This document shows, piece after piece, positions 50,610-59,290 of a stretch of 64,000 nt of DNA; the stretch's first letter is position 1, and every line of letters starts with the position of its first letter. The notes under the pieces were generated by a model. It worked only from the letters and a program-made list of their open reading frames with translations. It was not told the DNA's origin and ran no database searches. Origin of the DNA: Candidatus Poribacteria bacterium (GTDB taxonomy: Bacteria; Poribacteria; WGA-4E; WGA-3G); the NCBI GenBank assembly GCA_022827625.1, contig JAJEIE010000018.1, forward strand, positions 186,001 to 250,000, written 5' to 3'. The translations under genes were made by a program, and so were the position numbers.

Positions 50610-53194
50610 AGAAGTCAGCGCGTAAAGTTTCAAAGTCTGTAAAGTGTTCTAAAGTCCGTAAAGTTGTGAAGAATTTCCGTTCTTTTAAGCAGAAACTTCT
50701 TGCAACTTCTCAACTTCTCAACTTTAGTACACTTGCAAACTTTTTTCCGTTCTTACTGATTGCCACTCTCTTTATCCTCGCCAATTGGTGTTTTCCGCTG
50801 CCGAAAGCACAACTCCACCGACCGGCATCTCCGATCGTTTTGGATAGAAATGGTGAATGGCTTCGCGCATTTTTGGCTGCTGACGGTATGTGGCGATTTA
50901 GCTATCAGCCGTCGGCTGTCGGCAGTCAGCAAAGACGCGAGCCTTATAAAACGTCTCTTTTCTTTCCTGAGAGCCGAGAGCCGAGAACCGACAGCCTTTC
51001 GCCATTATTACACCAAGCGGTCCTAACGTCGGAAGATAGGTGGTTTTACTACCACTTTGGTATTAACCCAATCTCCATTGCGACTGCCTTTTATGACAAC
51101 TTCACAGCAGGCAAGGTCGTACGCGGTGGATCAACTATTACAATGCAGCTCGCACGGCTAATGGAGCCTAAAGTTCGGAACGTCCCAAACAAATTGTGGG
51201 AGATGTTCCGTGCCCTCCAACTTGAACTCGCCTATTCCAAATCCGAGATTTTAACCTTTTACTTCAATATGCTCCCCTACGGTGGAAATATTGTTGGGAC
51301 GGCGGCGGCATCACGGTTTTACTTCAACAAACCGCAGTATGCGATGAGTCTCGGTGAAGCCGCGCTCCTCGCTGCAATTCCCAACGCTCCCGAACGCCTG
51401 CGTCCAGACAGATTCCCAGAAAATGCCAGAAAAGCACGAGAAAAAGTCCTGAACCGACTCCTCGCACACCGGCAGATTTCCGAACAGCAGTGGCGAGCGG
51501 CGTTGCAAGAACCGATTCCCACCAAACGCTATCCGCTCCCGTTCAAAGCACCGCACCTCGCACGTCTGCTCGTAAAGGGAAAAGGACGGCACGCCGGACC
51601 AACGACGGGGGGCAGGATATACACGACGATAGATGTCAAAGTTCAAGAAACGGCACGTCGGATCCTTCGAGAATACCTTGATGCTTCTTATGCAGGGGTT
51701 GCCAGCCATCGCTTACCAAGCACAGGGGCTGTTGTCGTTATGGATACGCAGAGCCGTCAGGTTTTAGCCATGGTAGGTTCCCACGACTTTTTCGACCGTA
51801 AGGCGTTAGGACAAGTAAACGGAACACTCGCACCCCGTTCTCCCGGCTCTGCACTGAAGCCTTTCGTCTATGCACTCGCAATAGAGCAAGGCTTGATTAT
51901 GCCGGAGACCCTCTTATTTGATGTCCCTGTTACCTATGCCGGATATGAACCCGTGAACTATGACGGCAAATACAGCGGTTATGTTACCGCACGTCAGGCA
52001 CTTGCCCGTTCGCTGAATGTCCCGGCTGTTAATCTTAACGCACGGCTGAAAAACGATACACTGCACGCTTTTCTCAAACAGGCGGGGATTTCAACCCTCA
52101 CAGGGGCGAAAAAGTATGGGCTTTCTATGGTGCTCGGTGGATGCGAAGTCAACTTGCTTGAACTCACAACACTTTACGCAGGGCTGGCAAATATGGGAGA
52201 ATTCGCACCGTATCAATTGACCCTCTCAAACCGCGAACCGCGAATAGCGAACCGCGAACACAGCCATTCCCGGCGTTTGCTCCGACAGGAAACAAGTTTC
52301 ATCATAACCGAGATGCTCACAACTTTACAACTTCCGGCGAATACCGTTAAGAATCCTGAAGCGTTTGAAAGCACGATGAATCTACCAAAGATTGCGTGGA
52401 AAACAGGGACCTCCTACGGACACCGGGACGCTTGGTGTATCGGATATTCACCGAAATTAACGATTGGTGTTTGGTTAGGAAACTTTGATGGGAAGGGATC
52501 GTCGCAGATGAGCGGAACAGACGCAGCAACGCCTATTTTATTCGCACTCTTCACGGCACTGACAGGGCAGGATACACACCGCTGGTTCACGAAGCCGGAA
52601 CAACTGAAAACACGAGATGTTTGCACGCTCAGCGGCGCCCCTGTTTCACCACACTGCCCGACCCGTAAAAGCGATCTATATATCTCTGGTGTTTCACCCG
52701 TTGCAACGTGTACGATGCACAAACGCATCTCTATTGATGCAGCGACCGGTTATAGCCTCTGCTCCCACTGTCGGAACCTTGACAAAACGGAGTCACAAAA
52801 TGGTTACAAGACTGTTAGTTTTGAAGAGTGGCCCGCAGCAGCAGCGACGTGGTTGACAGAAAATGGATTTGCTGTGCCGCTTTTACCACCGCATAATCCT
52901 TTGTGCAACGGCGCAATCGCAGGGACACCACCCGTGATCTTGTCACCTACGGAAGACACTGTCTATTACATTCGACCGGGGATACCCTTGGAGCACCAAA
53001 AAATTCGACTCTCCGCCTCTGCTTCTAACAGGACACAGGAACTTTTCTGGTTCCTCGATGGTGAGTTAATTTTCAAAGGGAACGCAGGGCAGCAGTATTG
53101 GCTTACACCTGTCAAGGGAAAACATCTACTGACCTGCGTGGATGCGGAAGGCCGCTCAGCAAGCCTCCCGCTTCACATTTCGATGATCCGATAA
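50606..53194 (+). CDS. pbpC: Penicillin-binding protein 1C
   Basis: The 862-residue bifunctional enzyme polymerises and cross-links peptidoglycan. A membrane helix lies near residues 46-68. The glycosyltransferase domain begins with EDRWF (143-147) and has 'GGSTITMQLARLMEPKVRN'. The transpeptidase domain has the active-site SALK (415-418), with Ser 415, and 'KIAWKTGTSYGHRDAW'. A C-terminal PBP1C domain follows ('GIPLEHQKIRLSASASNRTQ'). It is translationally coupled to the macroglobulin gene. Three stretches are repeat-derived: the N-terminal 45 residues, a piece before the glycosyltransferase motif (about residues 99-131) and a short piece near residues 541-551. All keep the frame open. Confidence 0.94.
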   Translation: MKKSARKVSKSVKCSKVRKVVKNFRSFKQKLLATSQLLNFSTLANFFPFLLIATLFILANWCFPLPKAQLHRPASPIVLDRNGEWLRAFLAADGMWRFSYQPSAVGSQQRREPYKTSLFFPESREPRTDSLSPLLHQAVLTSEDRWFYYHFGINPISIATAFYDNFTAGKVVRGGSTITMQLARLMEPKVRNVPNKLWEMFRALQLELAYSKSEILTFYFNMLPYGGNIVGTAAASRFYFNKPQYAMSLGEAALLAAIPNAPERLRPDRFPENARKAREKVLNRLLAHRQISEQQWRAALQEPIPTKRYPLPFKAPHLARLLVKGKGRHAGPTTGGRIYTTIDVKVQETARRILREYLDASYAGVASHRLPSTGAVVVMDTQSRQVLAMVGSHDFFDRKALGQVNGTLAPRSPGSALKPFVYALAIEQGLIMPETLLFDVPVTYAGYEPVNYDGKYSGYVTARQALARSLNVPAVNLNARLKNDTLHAFLKQAGISTLTGAKKYGLSMVLGGCEVNLLELTTLYAGLANMGEFAPYQLTLSNREPRIANREHSHSRRLLRQETSFIITEMLTTLQLPANTVKNPEAFESTMNLPKIAWKTGTSYGHRDAWCIGYSPKLTIGVWLGNFDGKGSSQMSGTDAATPILFALFTALTGQDTHRWFTKPEQLKTRDVCTLSGAPVSPHCPTRKSDLYISGVSPVATCTMHKRISIDAATGYSLCSHCRNLDKTESQNGYKTVSFEEWPAAAATWLTENGFAVPLLPPHNPLCNGAIAGTPPVILSPTEDTVYYIRPGIPLEHQKIRLSASASNRTQELFWFLDGELIFKGNAGQQYWLTPVKGKHLLTCVDAEGRSASLPLHISMIR
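50621..50742. repeat. Family D repeat forming the N-terminus of pbpC
   Basis: CGTAAAGTTTCAAAGTCTGT at the left and AACTTTAGTACACTTGCAAA at the right are the arms of family D. In frame they encode the basic start (SARKVSKSVKCSKVRKVVK) that precedes the membrane helix. Confidence 0.8.
50900..50996. repeat. Family C repeat inside pbpC
   Basis: AGCTATCAGCCGTCGGCTGT at the left and GAGAACCGACAGCC at the right are family C arms. In frame they add a segment beginning SYQPSAVGSQQRREPYK between the membrane helix and the glycosyltransferase domain. Confidence 0.8.
52229..52259. repeat. Short tandem repeat inside pbpC
   Basis: AACCGCGAACCGCGAATAGC and ACCGCGAAC repeat the unit AACCGCG, adding NREPRIANRE to the protein in the transpeptidase region. 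Confidence 0.65.
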
Positions 53195-53216
53195 GCACGT
53201 TTACGACGCAGCGCGC

Positions 53217-53981
53217 TTAAAACCTACCGGAATTGGACTTCAGTTTACCCCACGTTGTTGTCAGCTTACCCTCCGCCTGCACGGCGAGGGCTGTCGCCAT
53301 ATTGGCTTTGACTTCCTCTGCGGTGAGGGCTACACTCCAAATCTTAAATTCATCAACCATGCCGTTGAAGAAATTGCTGCCACCCGTATTCGCCGCGATA
53401 CACATACCTTCGGTGCCAAAATCCATGCGTGCATCGCCCCCGGCTTCCGCTTCAGCATCAAGTTCCCCGTTGATATACATCCACGCTGTTTTTCTGCTCT
53501 GAGACCCGACAAAATAGTACCATTCCGGCTCAAACTTATCATAGTTCGTAAGTGCTTCTAATTCTACACCTTGCGTCGCAAAGTAGAACCCGAATAATAC
53601 ACCGCCACGGTTGAAGGTAATGTGGGGCCGTCCACCACCATTCAAACGATATAGCAGATCAATACGGCCCCCACCCTCAATCTCCTCGTCGGGTTTGAAC
53701 CAAAATTCGATCGTCATTTCCTTCGGTTGGTCAATTTTGAGGGGGTCAAAGTTGACGCTTCCGTTATTGAAATGGAGTGCCTGCCCGACAACACCTTCTA
53801 CCCATTTGGCGTTTTCTATATCACCGACGAATCCGTTCGGAGATGTATCTTCCGCCTTATTGCCTTGTCCTTCATCAAAAGGCAGATAAATGAGTAAATC
53901 TGTCGCTGGGTCGGCTGCCTGTCCGAGCGTGGTGCTCAGTAAGAACAGCGCAGCTCCGAAAAAATATGCTAAATGTTTCAT
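53217..53981 (-). CDS. Secreted LamG-domain protein with TTTW tag
   Basis: The 254-residue protein has a signal peptide ending 'TTLGQA'. The mature part is a single LamG/concanavalin-fold domain with 'LLIYLPFDEGQGNKAEDTSP', 'QPKEMTIEFWFKPDEE', 'KTAWMYINGELD' and 'MVDEFKIWSVALTAEEVK'. It ends in AVQAEGKLTTTWGKLKSNSG plus RF, the longest tail after the tag in this window. It forms a probable operon with the tagged gene at 53992 (10 bases apart), and both are read toward the pbpC gene. Confidence 0.86.
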   Translation of the reverse strand: MKHLAYFFGAALFLLSTTLGQAADPATDLLIYLPFDEGQGNKAEDTSPNGFVGDIENAKWVEGVVGQALHFNNGSVNFDPLKIDQPKEMTIEFWFKPDEEIEGGGRIDLLYRLNGGGRPHITFNRGGVLFGFYFATQGVELEALTNYDKFEPEWYYFVGSQSRKTAWMYINGELDAEAEAGGDARMDFGTEGMCIAANTGGSNFFNGMVDEFKIWSVALTAEEVKANMATALAVQAEGKLTTTWGKLKSNSGRF

Positions 53982-53991
53982 CCTGTCCTCT

Positions 53992-54840
53992 TTAATGCGG
54001 AGATTTCAACTCTCCCCACGTTGTTGCTAATTTATCGATCGGTTCAACCGATAAAGTCTCTGGTAGGTAATAGTTAACGATGAATTCACCCATAATCTCG
54101 CCCCACGAGACACCCGGATGCGGGACATCGCCAACGTAGACCTGTATGAAGATACCCAGGCGACCCCCGGTGTCTGTGTTAAATAACACACCCGGATCAA
54201 CCCGTAAATCTTCCTTCGTATTTTCTGCCAGTGCGATCTCTAATTCCCACGGCGACTTGTCAAAATCTTCGACGTGGAGCGGATAAGACGTGTTATACTT
54301 CTTTAAACTCGGTATAAGGTCTTTGCCGTCCGGGGTCGGGGTCATTTCAACCGGATTGCCTTGCCAAGCGTCCGGACCTCTGCCCATCCACACGTGTGCT
54401 TCTGGGACATCAACGACATGACCTATTGCCACCTGTCCGTTCGTTTCTGCGGGGCCCTCCGATGTGTAGAACGTGTATTCGCCCGTGTTGAAAATCGTGT
54501 TACCGGCATCAAGGAACTCTTCGAGCAGTGAACCGTCAGGCTTGGCGTTGCCGATGGGATAAATCGTTGACGGCGTGATACCCGTCAGAATCAAGGTATT
54601 TCCGCCACCCTCCGTGTGCGCTGCAACCCAATCCGCTAATCCCTTAATGTCCTTAGGATCGAAAGCCGTCAAGTTTACCTTATTCTCAATAAGTTTAATT
54701 ACGGTGTCAATTTCCGCTTGCGCGCCTTTTGGATCTTCGCGTGCCCACGGGTGTGAATCCATGTGGATCGCAAAATTGTAATTGGCTTCCGCTTGACTGG
54801 AAACCAGAACTATTAGACAGAGAATAATTAGTTTCTTCAA
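53992..54840 (-). CDS. Secreted protein of unknown family with TTxW tag
   Basis: The product is 282 residues if it starts at TTG 54840, which follows GGAGG with a 7-base spacer and begins the signal peptide MKKLIILCLIVLVSSQAEA. An upstream-extended frame exists but lacks a signal peptide at its N-terminus. The mature protein has 'NTLILTGITPSTIYPIG', 'DAGNTIFNTGEYTFYTSEG' and 'GGRLGIFIQVYVGD', which hint at a Rossmann-like/ThuA-like fold, but I do not recognise a family. The C-terminus SVEPIDKLATTWGELKSPH is the tag. It is the first gene of a two-gene unit with the LamG gene. Confidence 0.75.
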   Translation of the reverse strand: MKKLIILCLIVLVSSQAEANYNFAIHMDSHPWAREDPKGAQAEIDTVIKLIENKVNLTAFDPKDIKGLADWVAAHTEGGGNTLILTGITPSTIYPIGNAKPDGSLLEEFLDAGNTIFNTGEYTFYTSEGPAETNGQVAIGHVVDVPEAHVWMGRGPDAWQGNPVEMTPTPDGKDLIPSLKKYNTSYPLHVEDFDKSPWELEIALAENTKEDLRVDPGVLFNTDTGGRLGIFIQVYVGDVPHPGVSWGEIMGEFIVNYYLPETLSVEPIDKLATTWGELKSPH

Positions 54841-54922
54841 CGTTTTGCCTCCAAATTGTGTCAGAATTGAGATTAGTTTATGCAAAAACGAATAATCTGT
54901 CAACCTTCTACTTACATCTCAT

Positions 54923-55043
54923 AGGATCATTTAGTTCTTCTGTAGGAGGGATTTCCAAATCCCGACGCTTCGTTGTAGGAGCGAGTTCTCATTCGCGACT
55001 CGCCCACTCAAATGCGCGAAAAACCTTAAAACTAAATAGCCCT
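54923..55043. repeat. Family G element enclosing two family A units
   Basis: AGGATCATTTAGTTCTTC (54923-54940) faces AAAACTAAATAGCCCT (55028-55043). Inside are two 33-base family A units beginning GTAGGAGGGATTTCC and GTAGGAGCGAGTTCT. This is nesting of one repeat type inside another. Confidence 0.7.
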
Positions 55044-55050
55044 GCACATC

Positions 55051-55422
55051 TCACATGCCTCGGATCGCGGCAACAGTCAGGCACCCCCATCCGATGATAA
55101 ATGCCAACCCACCGATTGGGGTAATCGCACCGAGCCACCGAATGCCTGTGAGGCTCAGTATGTAGAGACTCCCAGAGAAAATTAGAATGCCCGCAAAAAA
55201 GCACCAGCCCGCTGTCGTCGTGAGGTGATGCTGCCACTGTGATGCCGCCCACGCCGCACCGAGCAGCCCCAAACTGTGATACATCTGATACCGAACCCCT
55301 ACCTCGAACGTCTCAAGCATCTCTGGCGTGAGTGTCGATTTAAGGGAGTGCGCCCCAAACGCACCAAAAGCGACACCAAGTAGACCCAAACCCGAACCGA
55401 GGGCAAAGAAAAGATTTGGCAT
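55051..55422 (-). CDS. DUF423 family membrane protein
   Basis: The 123-residue protein has four hydrophobic helices and the family landmarks 'GVAFGAFGAHSLKSTLTPEM', 'VGVRYQMYHSLGLL' and 'GSLYILSLTG', then 'ITPIGGLAFIIGWGCL'. DUF423 (YgdD-like) proteins are inner-membrane proteins of unknown function. AAGGAGG precedes the ATG. Confidence 0.9.
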   Translation of the reverse strand: MPNLFFALGSGLGLLGVAFGAFGAHSLKSTLTPEMLETFEVGVRYQMYHSLGLLGAAWAASQWQHHLTTTAGWCFFAGILIFSGSLYILSLTGIRWLGAITPIGGLAFIIGWGCLTVAAIRGM

Positions 55423-55576
55423 GGATACCTCCTTTCAGAAATTGATAACTACATTCAATTATAACTTAAATCGCGCGAATCGTGTCTAATATTTTCCATG
55501 AACTCCTATTCAAAATCCGCGATTCAGACGACCAAAAACTTATAACTTATAACCCACCCCTCACAAAAATATTTTC

Positions 55577-55605
55577 TTGACATTTTTGACACGCTATGCT
55601 AATAT
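55577..55605 (+). promoter_or_regulatory. Promoter for the EF-G paralogue
   Basis: TTGACA (55577-55582) and TAATAT (55600-55605) have a 17-base spacer. A second TTGACA overlaps at 55586. Just upstream, AACTTATAACTTATAACC (near 55538) is a short form of the heptamer repeat seen at 63776. Confidence 0.5.
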
Positions 55606-55673
55606 GTAATTTTAAACGGCATAGCTCACTCTATTCCGTGTGGTTAACAGTAAAAGGAGAAAAATTAGGACGT

Positions 55674-57746
55674 ATGAAACAATACAGGACAGACGAGATC
55701 CGGAACATTGCAATTATCGCGCATTCAGGAGCAGGCAAGACCTCGCTCGTTGAAGCGATGCTTTACAACGGCGGTGCTATTGAGCGCATGGGGGCTGTTG
55801 ATAGCGGAAATTCTGTAGCTGACTATGCCGCTGACGAGATCGAACGCAGAACAACCCTCAACTGTTCAGTCTGTATCGCGGAATGGGAAGGACATAAACT
55901 AAATCTCATTGATACCCCCGGAGCGGAAGATTTTTATGGCGACCTCCATAGTGTGCTCCGAGTTGTAGACGCTGTTATCGTCGTTGTGGATGCAACAACC
56001 GGTGTTGAAGGTGGAACGGAAAAGGTATGGGAAGTCGCTGACAAATACGAACTGCCCCGCCTCATTTTTATCAATAAAATGGATAAGGAGAGCGCCGATT
56101 TTGAAAACGCACTCGCAAGTGTTGAGGAAATCTTAGAGACGCGCGCCGTGCCAATTCAACTGCCAATCGGTCAGGAGGACCAATTCGCCGGTGTTGTTGA
56201 TGTCATACAGATGGCTGCATATCTCGAACCCGATGGGAACAAACGTGCCGCGAAAGCCGAAATTCCAGCAGAATTGGAAGCAGAAGCCGAAGAGACACGC
56301 GAAGCACTCGTTGAAGTCGCTGCGGAAAGTGACGATGCGCTCATTGAGAAGTTTTTTGAAGGCGAATTGACCGATGAAGAGATTCAGAACGGTGTACAAA
56401 TCGGTATTCTCCAGAATCAGTTTACACCCGTGCTTTGCGGTGCCGCACTCAACAACGTCGGTGTGCAACAGTTGATGGATACACTCGTGACAGGCTGCCC
56501 GTCGCCTGTTGATGTCGGTCCCGTCGCAAGTGTTGAGGATGAAGAAGAGACGCGCCAACCCTCATCAGAGGCACCGATGGCTGCTGTCGTTTTCAAATCC
56601 ATCGCGGATCCCTTTGCTGGGCAACTCAGTTTTTTCCGCGTTTATTCGGGTATCCTGAAAGGCGATACGCAGGTCAGCAATTCGACGCGCGGAGAGGTCG
56701 AGCGGCTCGGAAAAACGGTCTTCATGAATGGGAAGGACCCGATTAGTACACCGCAGGTGGAAGCAGGCGATATCGGGGCGATCACTAAACTTTCGGCGAC
56801 CCAAACCGGCGACACGCTCTGCGATAGAGACGCACAAATCCAACTCGCCGGTATTGAGTTCCCTAATTCCGTCATTTCTTACGCAATCCGACCGACACGC
56901 GAAGGCGATGATGAAAAACTGATGACATCGCTCACACGCATGTCCGAAGAAGACCCGGCGTTCAGGATTGAACGCAACGACGTTACCAAGCAGCTCCTCG
57001 TCTCCGGACTCGGCGACTTGCACTTAACCATTAATCGTGAACGGATGAAGGATAAGTTTGGTGTTGAGACGGAAGTTGCCCCACCGAAAGTGCCGTATCG
57101 GGAAACGATTCGCCGGAACGTCCAGAGCATCAATGGACGCCACAAACGCCAATCCGGTGGGAGAGGGCAGTTCGGCGATGTGTGGATCAATATCGGCCCC
57201 TTACAACGCGGTGAAGGCTTTGAGTTTGTTAATAACATCGTTGGCGGTTCAATTCCACGTAACTATATACCCGCTGTCGAAAAGGGCATCCGTGAGAGAA
57301 TGGATAGAGGTCTACTGGCTGGCTATCCCGTTGTTGACATCCAGATCGACTTGTATGATGGCAAATACCATCCTGTCGATTCTTCGGATATGGCGTTCCA
57401 GATTGCGGGTTCCATGGCTTTTGCTGCCGCCGCTGAACAAGCCAATCCGGGTTTGCTTGAACCCGTCATGAATGTCGCAATCACTGTACCGGAACAGTTT
57501 ATGGGGAGTATCATTGGGGACCTGAATGGACGGCGTGGGCAGGTCATGGGAGTCGAGCAGATCGGGCGAAAGCAGGTGATTCAGGCGAACGTCCCGCTCT
57601 CGGAGATGCTCCGCTATTCGATTGATCTCAAGTCGATGACGAGTGCGAGAGGCAACTTCACGATGGAGTTCTCGCACTATGAGGTCGCACCTGACGATGT
57701 CGCACAGAAGGTGATTGCTGAGACAAAACAGGAAGAGGAAGAGTAA
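55674..57746 (+). CDS. Elongation factor G-like GTPase (EF-G paralogue)
   Basis: The 690-residue protein from ATG 55674 has the GTPase motifs 'IAIIAHSGAGKTSLVEAM' (residues 12-29), 'LIDTPGAEDFYGDL' and 'LIFINKMDKESADF', then EF-G domains II-V ('RVYSGILKGDTQV', 'DPAFRIERNDVTKQLLVSGL', 'ISYAIRPTREGDDEKLMTSL', 'VAITVPEQFMGSIIGDLNGR'). The P-loop is HSGAGKT rather than the HIDAGKT of the main EF-G, and the switch-like 'TERERGITI' motif is not seen. This points to the EF-G2-like paralogues, which have uncertain roles. It ends at a strong terminator. Confidence 0.9.
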   Translation: MKQYRTDEIRNIAIIAHSGAGKTSLVEAMLYNGGAIERMGAVDSGNSVADYAADEIERRTTLNCSVCIAEWEGHKLNLIDTPGAEDFYGDLHSVLRVVDAVIVVVDATTGVEGGTEKVWEVADKYELPRLIFINKMDKESADFENALASVEEILETRAVPIQLPIGQEDQFAGVVDVIQMAAYLEPDGNKRAAKAEIPAELEAEAEETREALVEVAAESDDALIEKFFEGELTDEEIQNGVQIGILQNQFTPVLCGAALNNVGVQQLMDTLVTGCPSPVDVGPVASVEDEEETRQPSSEAPMAAVVFKSIADPFAGQLSFFRVYSGILKGDTQVSNSTRGEVERLGKTVFMNGKDPISTPQVEAGDIGAITKLSATQTGDTLCDRDAQIQLAGIEFPNSVISYAIRPTREGDDEKLMTSLTRMSEEDPAFRIERNDVTKQLLVSGLGDLHLTINRERMKDKFGVETEVAPPKVPYRETIRRNVQSINGRHKRQSGGRGQFGDVWINIGPLQRGEGFEFVNNIVGGSIPRNYIPAVEKGIRERMDRGLLAGYPVVDIQIDLYDGKYHPVDSSDMAFQIAGSMAFAAAAEQANPGLLEPVMNVAITVPEQFMGSIIGDLNGRRGQVMGVEQIGRKQVIQANVPLSEMLRYSIDLKSMTSARGNFTMEFSHYEVAPDDVAQKVIAETKQEEEE

Positions 57747-57764
57747 ATTAGCGTAAAAATCTAT

Positions 57765-57820
57765 TGAAGGCGAGGTTTTTTGGGGAAACACCCAAGCAAA
57801 AACACCTCGCCTTTCTTTTC
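57765..57820. terminator. Bidirectional intrinsic terminator
   Basis: AAGGCGAGG (57767-57775) pairs with CCTCGCCTT (57805-57813), followed by TCTTTT. A GGG/CCC pair lies inside the loop. It can end the EF-G transcript on the plus strand and, with TTTTT on the other side, the dehydrogenase on the minus strand. Confidence 0.85.
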
Positions 57821-57823
57821 CGT

Positions 57824-59242
57824 TTAACTATCCAAATGGAAGATTGCCATCTTCAATTCGGTCATCTCTTCTATCGCGTACTTCGGTCCCTCCTTGCCCA
57901 TACCGCTCTCTTTGACACCGCCATACGGCATCAGATCCGCACGCCACTGTGTACCCCAGTTCACCATCAGATTACCAGATTCAACTTCACGGACAAACCG
58001 CATCGCCCAATCGACGTTCTGCGTGAAGATAGCGGCACTCAAACCGTAATTCGTATCGTTGGCAAGAGCGATAGCCTCGTCAATATCGTTAACTCGCGTC
58101 ACGCCGACAGCCGGTCCGAACACCTCGTCACAAGAGATTTTCATCTCCGGTTTCACATTCGCGAGGATCGCAGGCGTAACGAACTGGTCCTGCTTCTCAC
58201 CGCCAGTGAGGAGTTCTGCCCCGTCCGTAACGGCTTCCTGAATCCATTCAGCAACACGCGTAGCATCGCCTTCTCGAATCATCGGACCCATACGGGTCCC
58301 TTCTACGAGCGGATCGCCAGTGCTGATTTGCGAGACTTCGGCTTGGAAGGCATCCAAAAAATCACCGTAGATTTTCTCGTGTGCGATAACACGTTGCGTT
58401 GAAATACAGACCTGTCCGGCATTAGAATAACCGGATGCCGCTGCAGCGCGTGCGACCTTTTCTGGATCGGCATCGGGCATCACGATCAGCGGTGAATTCG
58501 ATCCGAGTTCCATCGTAACCCGCTTCAATCCTGCGACGCGACAGATATGTTCACCGACATCACGGCTACCCGTAAACGTAATCTTTCGGACGCGTCGGTC
58601 TGCGCAGAGCGTGTCACCGATTTCGCCACCGGGTCCCGTCACACACTGAATCGCCTCAGGCGGTGTACCGGCTTCTAAAAAGAGTTCGACGAGTTTCAGT
58701 GCGGAGAGCGGTGTATCCGTTGCGGGTTTAATGATAATAGCGTTTCCGCCAGCGATTGCAGGACCGGCTTTGTGGCAGACAAGGTGTAACGGGAAGTTAA
58801 ACGGGCTAATACCCGCAACGACGCCACACGGCATACGGACTGTAAAACCGAGTTTATCTTTAACACCCGGGGCACCTTCAAGCGGAATCGTCTCACCCGT
58901 GAGGCGTTTCGATTCCTCGGCAGAAAGCGCGATGATCTCGGCAGCGCGAGTCGCCTCAATCGTCGCCTCTGCTAAGATTTTCCCTTCTTCGCGGGTAATC
59001 ACCTCAGCGAGTTCTCCCGCCTTTTCCAGCATCAAGTCCGCAACTTTGCGCAAGATTTCGTAGCGTTCATAGCCTGTTAAGCCTGCCATGACCTTCGCGC
59101 CACGTTCTGCCGTCTGAATCGCGGTTTCGACATCGGCTGCGTTTCCTCTCGGAACGGTGTCAACAACCGAACCGTCGAAAGGACTCAGTACGTCAATTTT
59201 GTCGGATTTGTCAATCCATTCTCCACCTACGTGCATTTGCAT
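57824..59242 (-). CDS. NAD(P)-dependent aldehyde dehydrogenase
   Basis: The 472-residue enzyme starts at ATG 59242, behind GGAGAAAAA, in 'MQMHVGGEWIDKSDKIDVLS'. It has the family core: 'GVVAGISPFNFPLHLVCHKA', nucleotide-binding 'KITFTGSRDVG', catalytic Glu in 'VTMELGSNSPLIVMPDAD', catalytic Cys in 'YSNAGQVCISTQRV' and 'EVFGPAVGVTRVND'. It oxidises an aldehyde to an acid, most like lactaldehyde or succinate-semialdehyde type enzymes. It lies next to sugar-acid genes, so a role in their breakdown is likely. It converges on the EF-G paralogue at the terminator. Confidence 0.93.
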   Translation of the reverse strand: MQMHVGGEWIDKSDKIDVLSPFDGSVVDTVPRGNAADVETAIQTAERGAKVMAGLTGYERYEILRKVADLMLEKAGELAEVITREEGKILAEATIEATRAAEIIALSAEESKRLTGETIPLEGAPGVKDKLGFTVRMPCGVVAGISPFNFPLHLVCHKAGPAIAGGNAIIIKPATDTPLSALKLVELFLEAGTPPEAIQCVTGPGGEIGDTLCADRRVRKITFTGSRDVGEHICRVAGLKRVTMELGSNSPLIVMPDADPEKVARAAAASGYSNAGQVCISTQRVIAHEKIYGDFLDAFQAEVSQISTGDPLVEGTRMGPMIREGDATRVAEWIQEAVTDGAELLTGGEKQDQFVTPAILANVKPEMKISCDEVFGPAVGVTRVNDIDEAIALANDTNYGLSAAIFTQNVDWAMRFVREVESGNLMVNWGTQWRADLMPYGGVKESGMGKEGPKYAIEEMTELKMAIFHLDS

Positions 59243-59290
59243 AATGCGTTTTTCTCCATTTCCACTACGGCACACGGGTGTGCCTGATTT

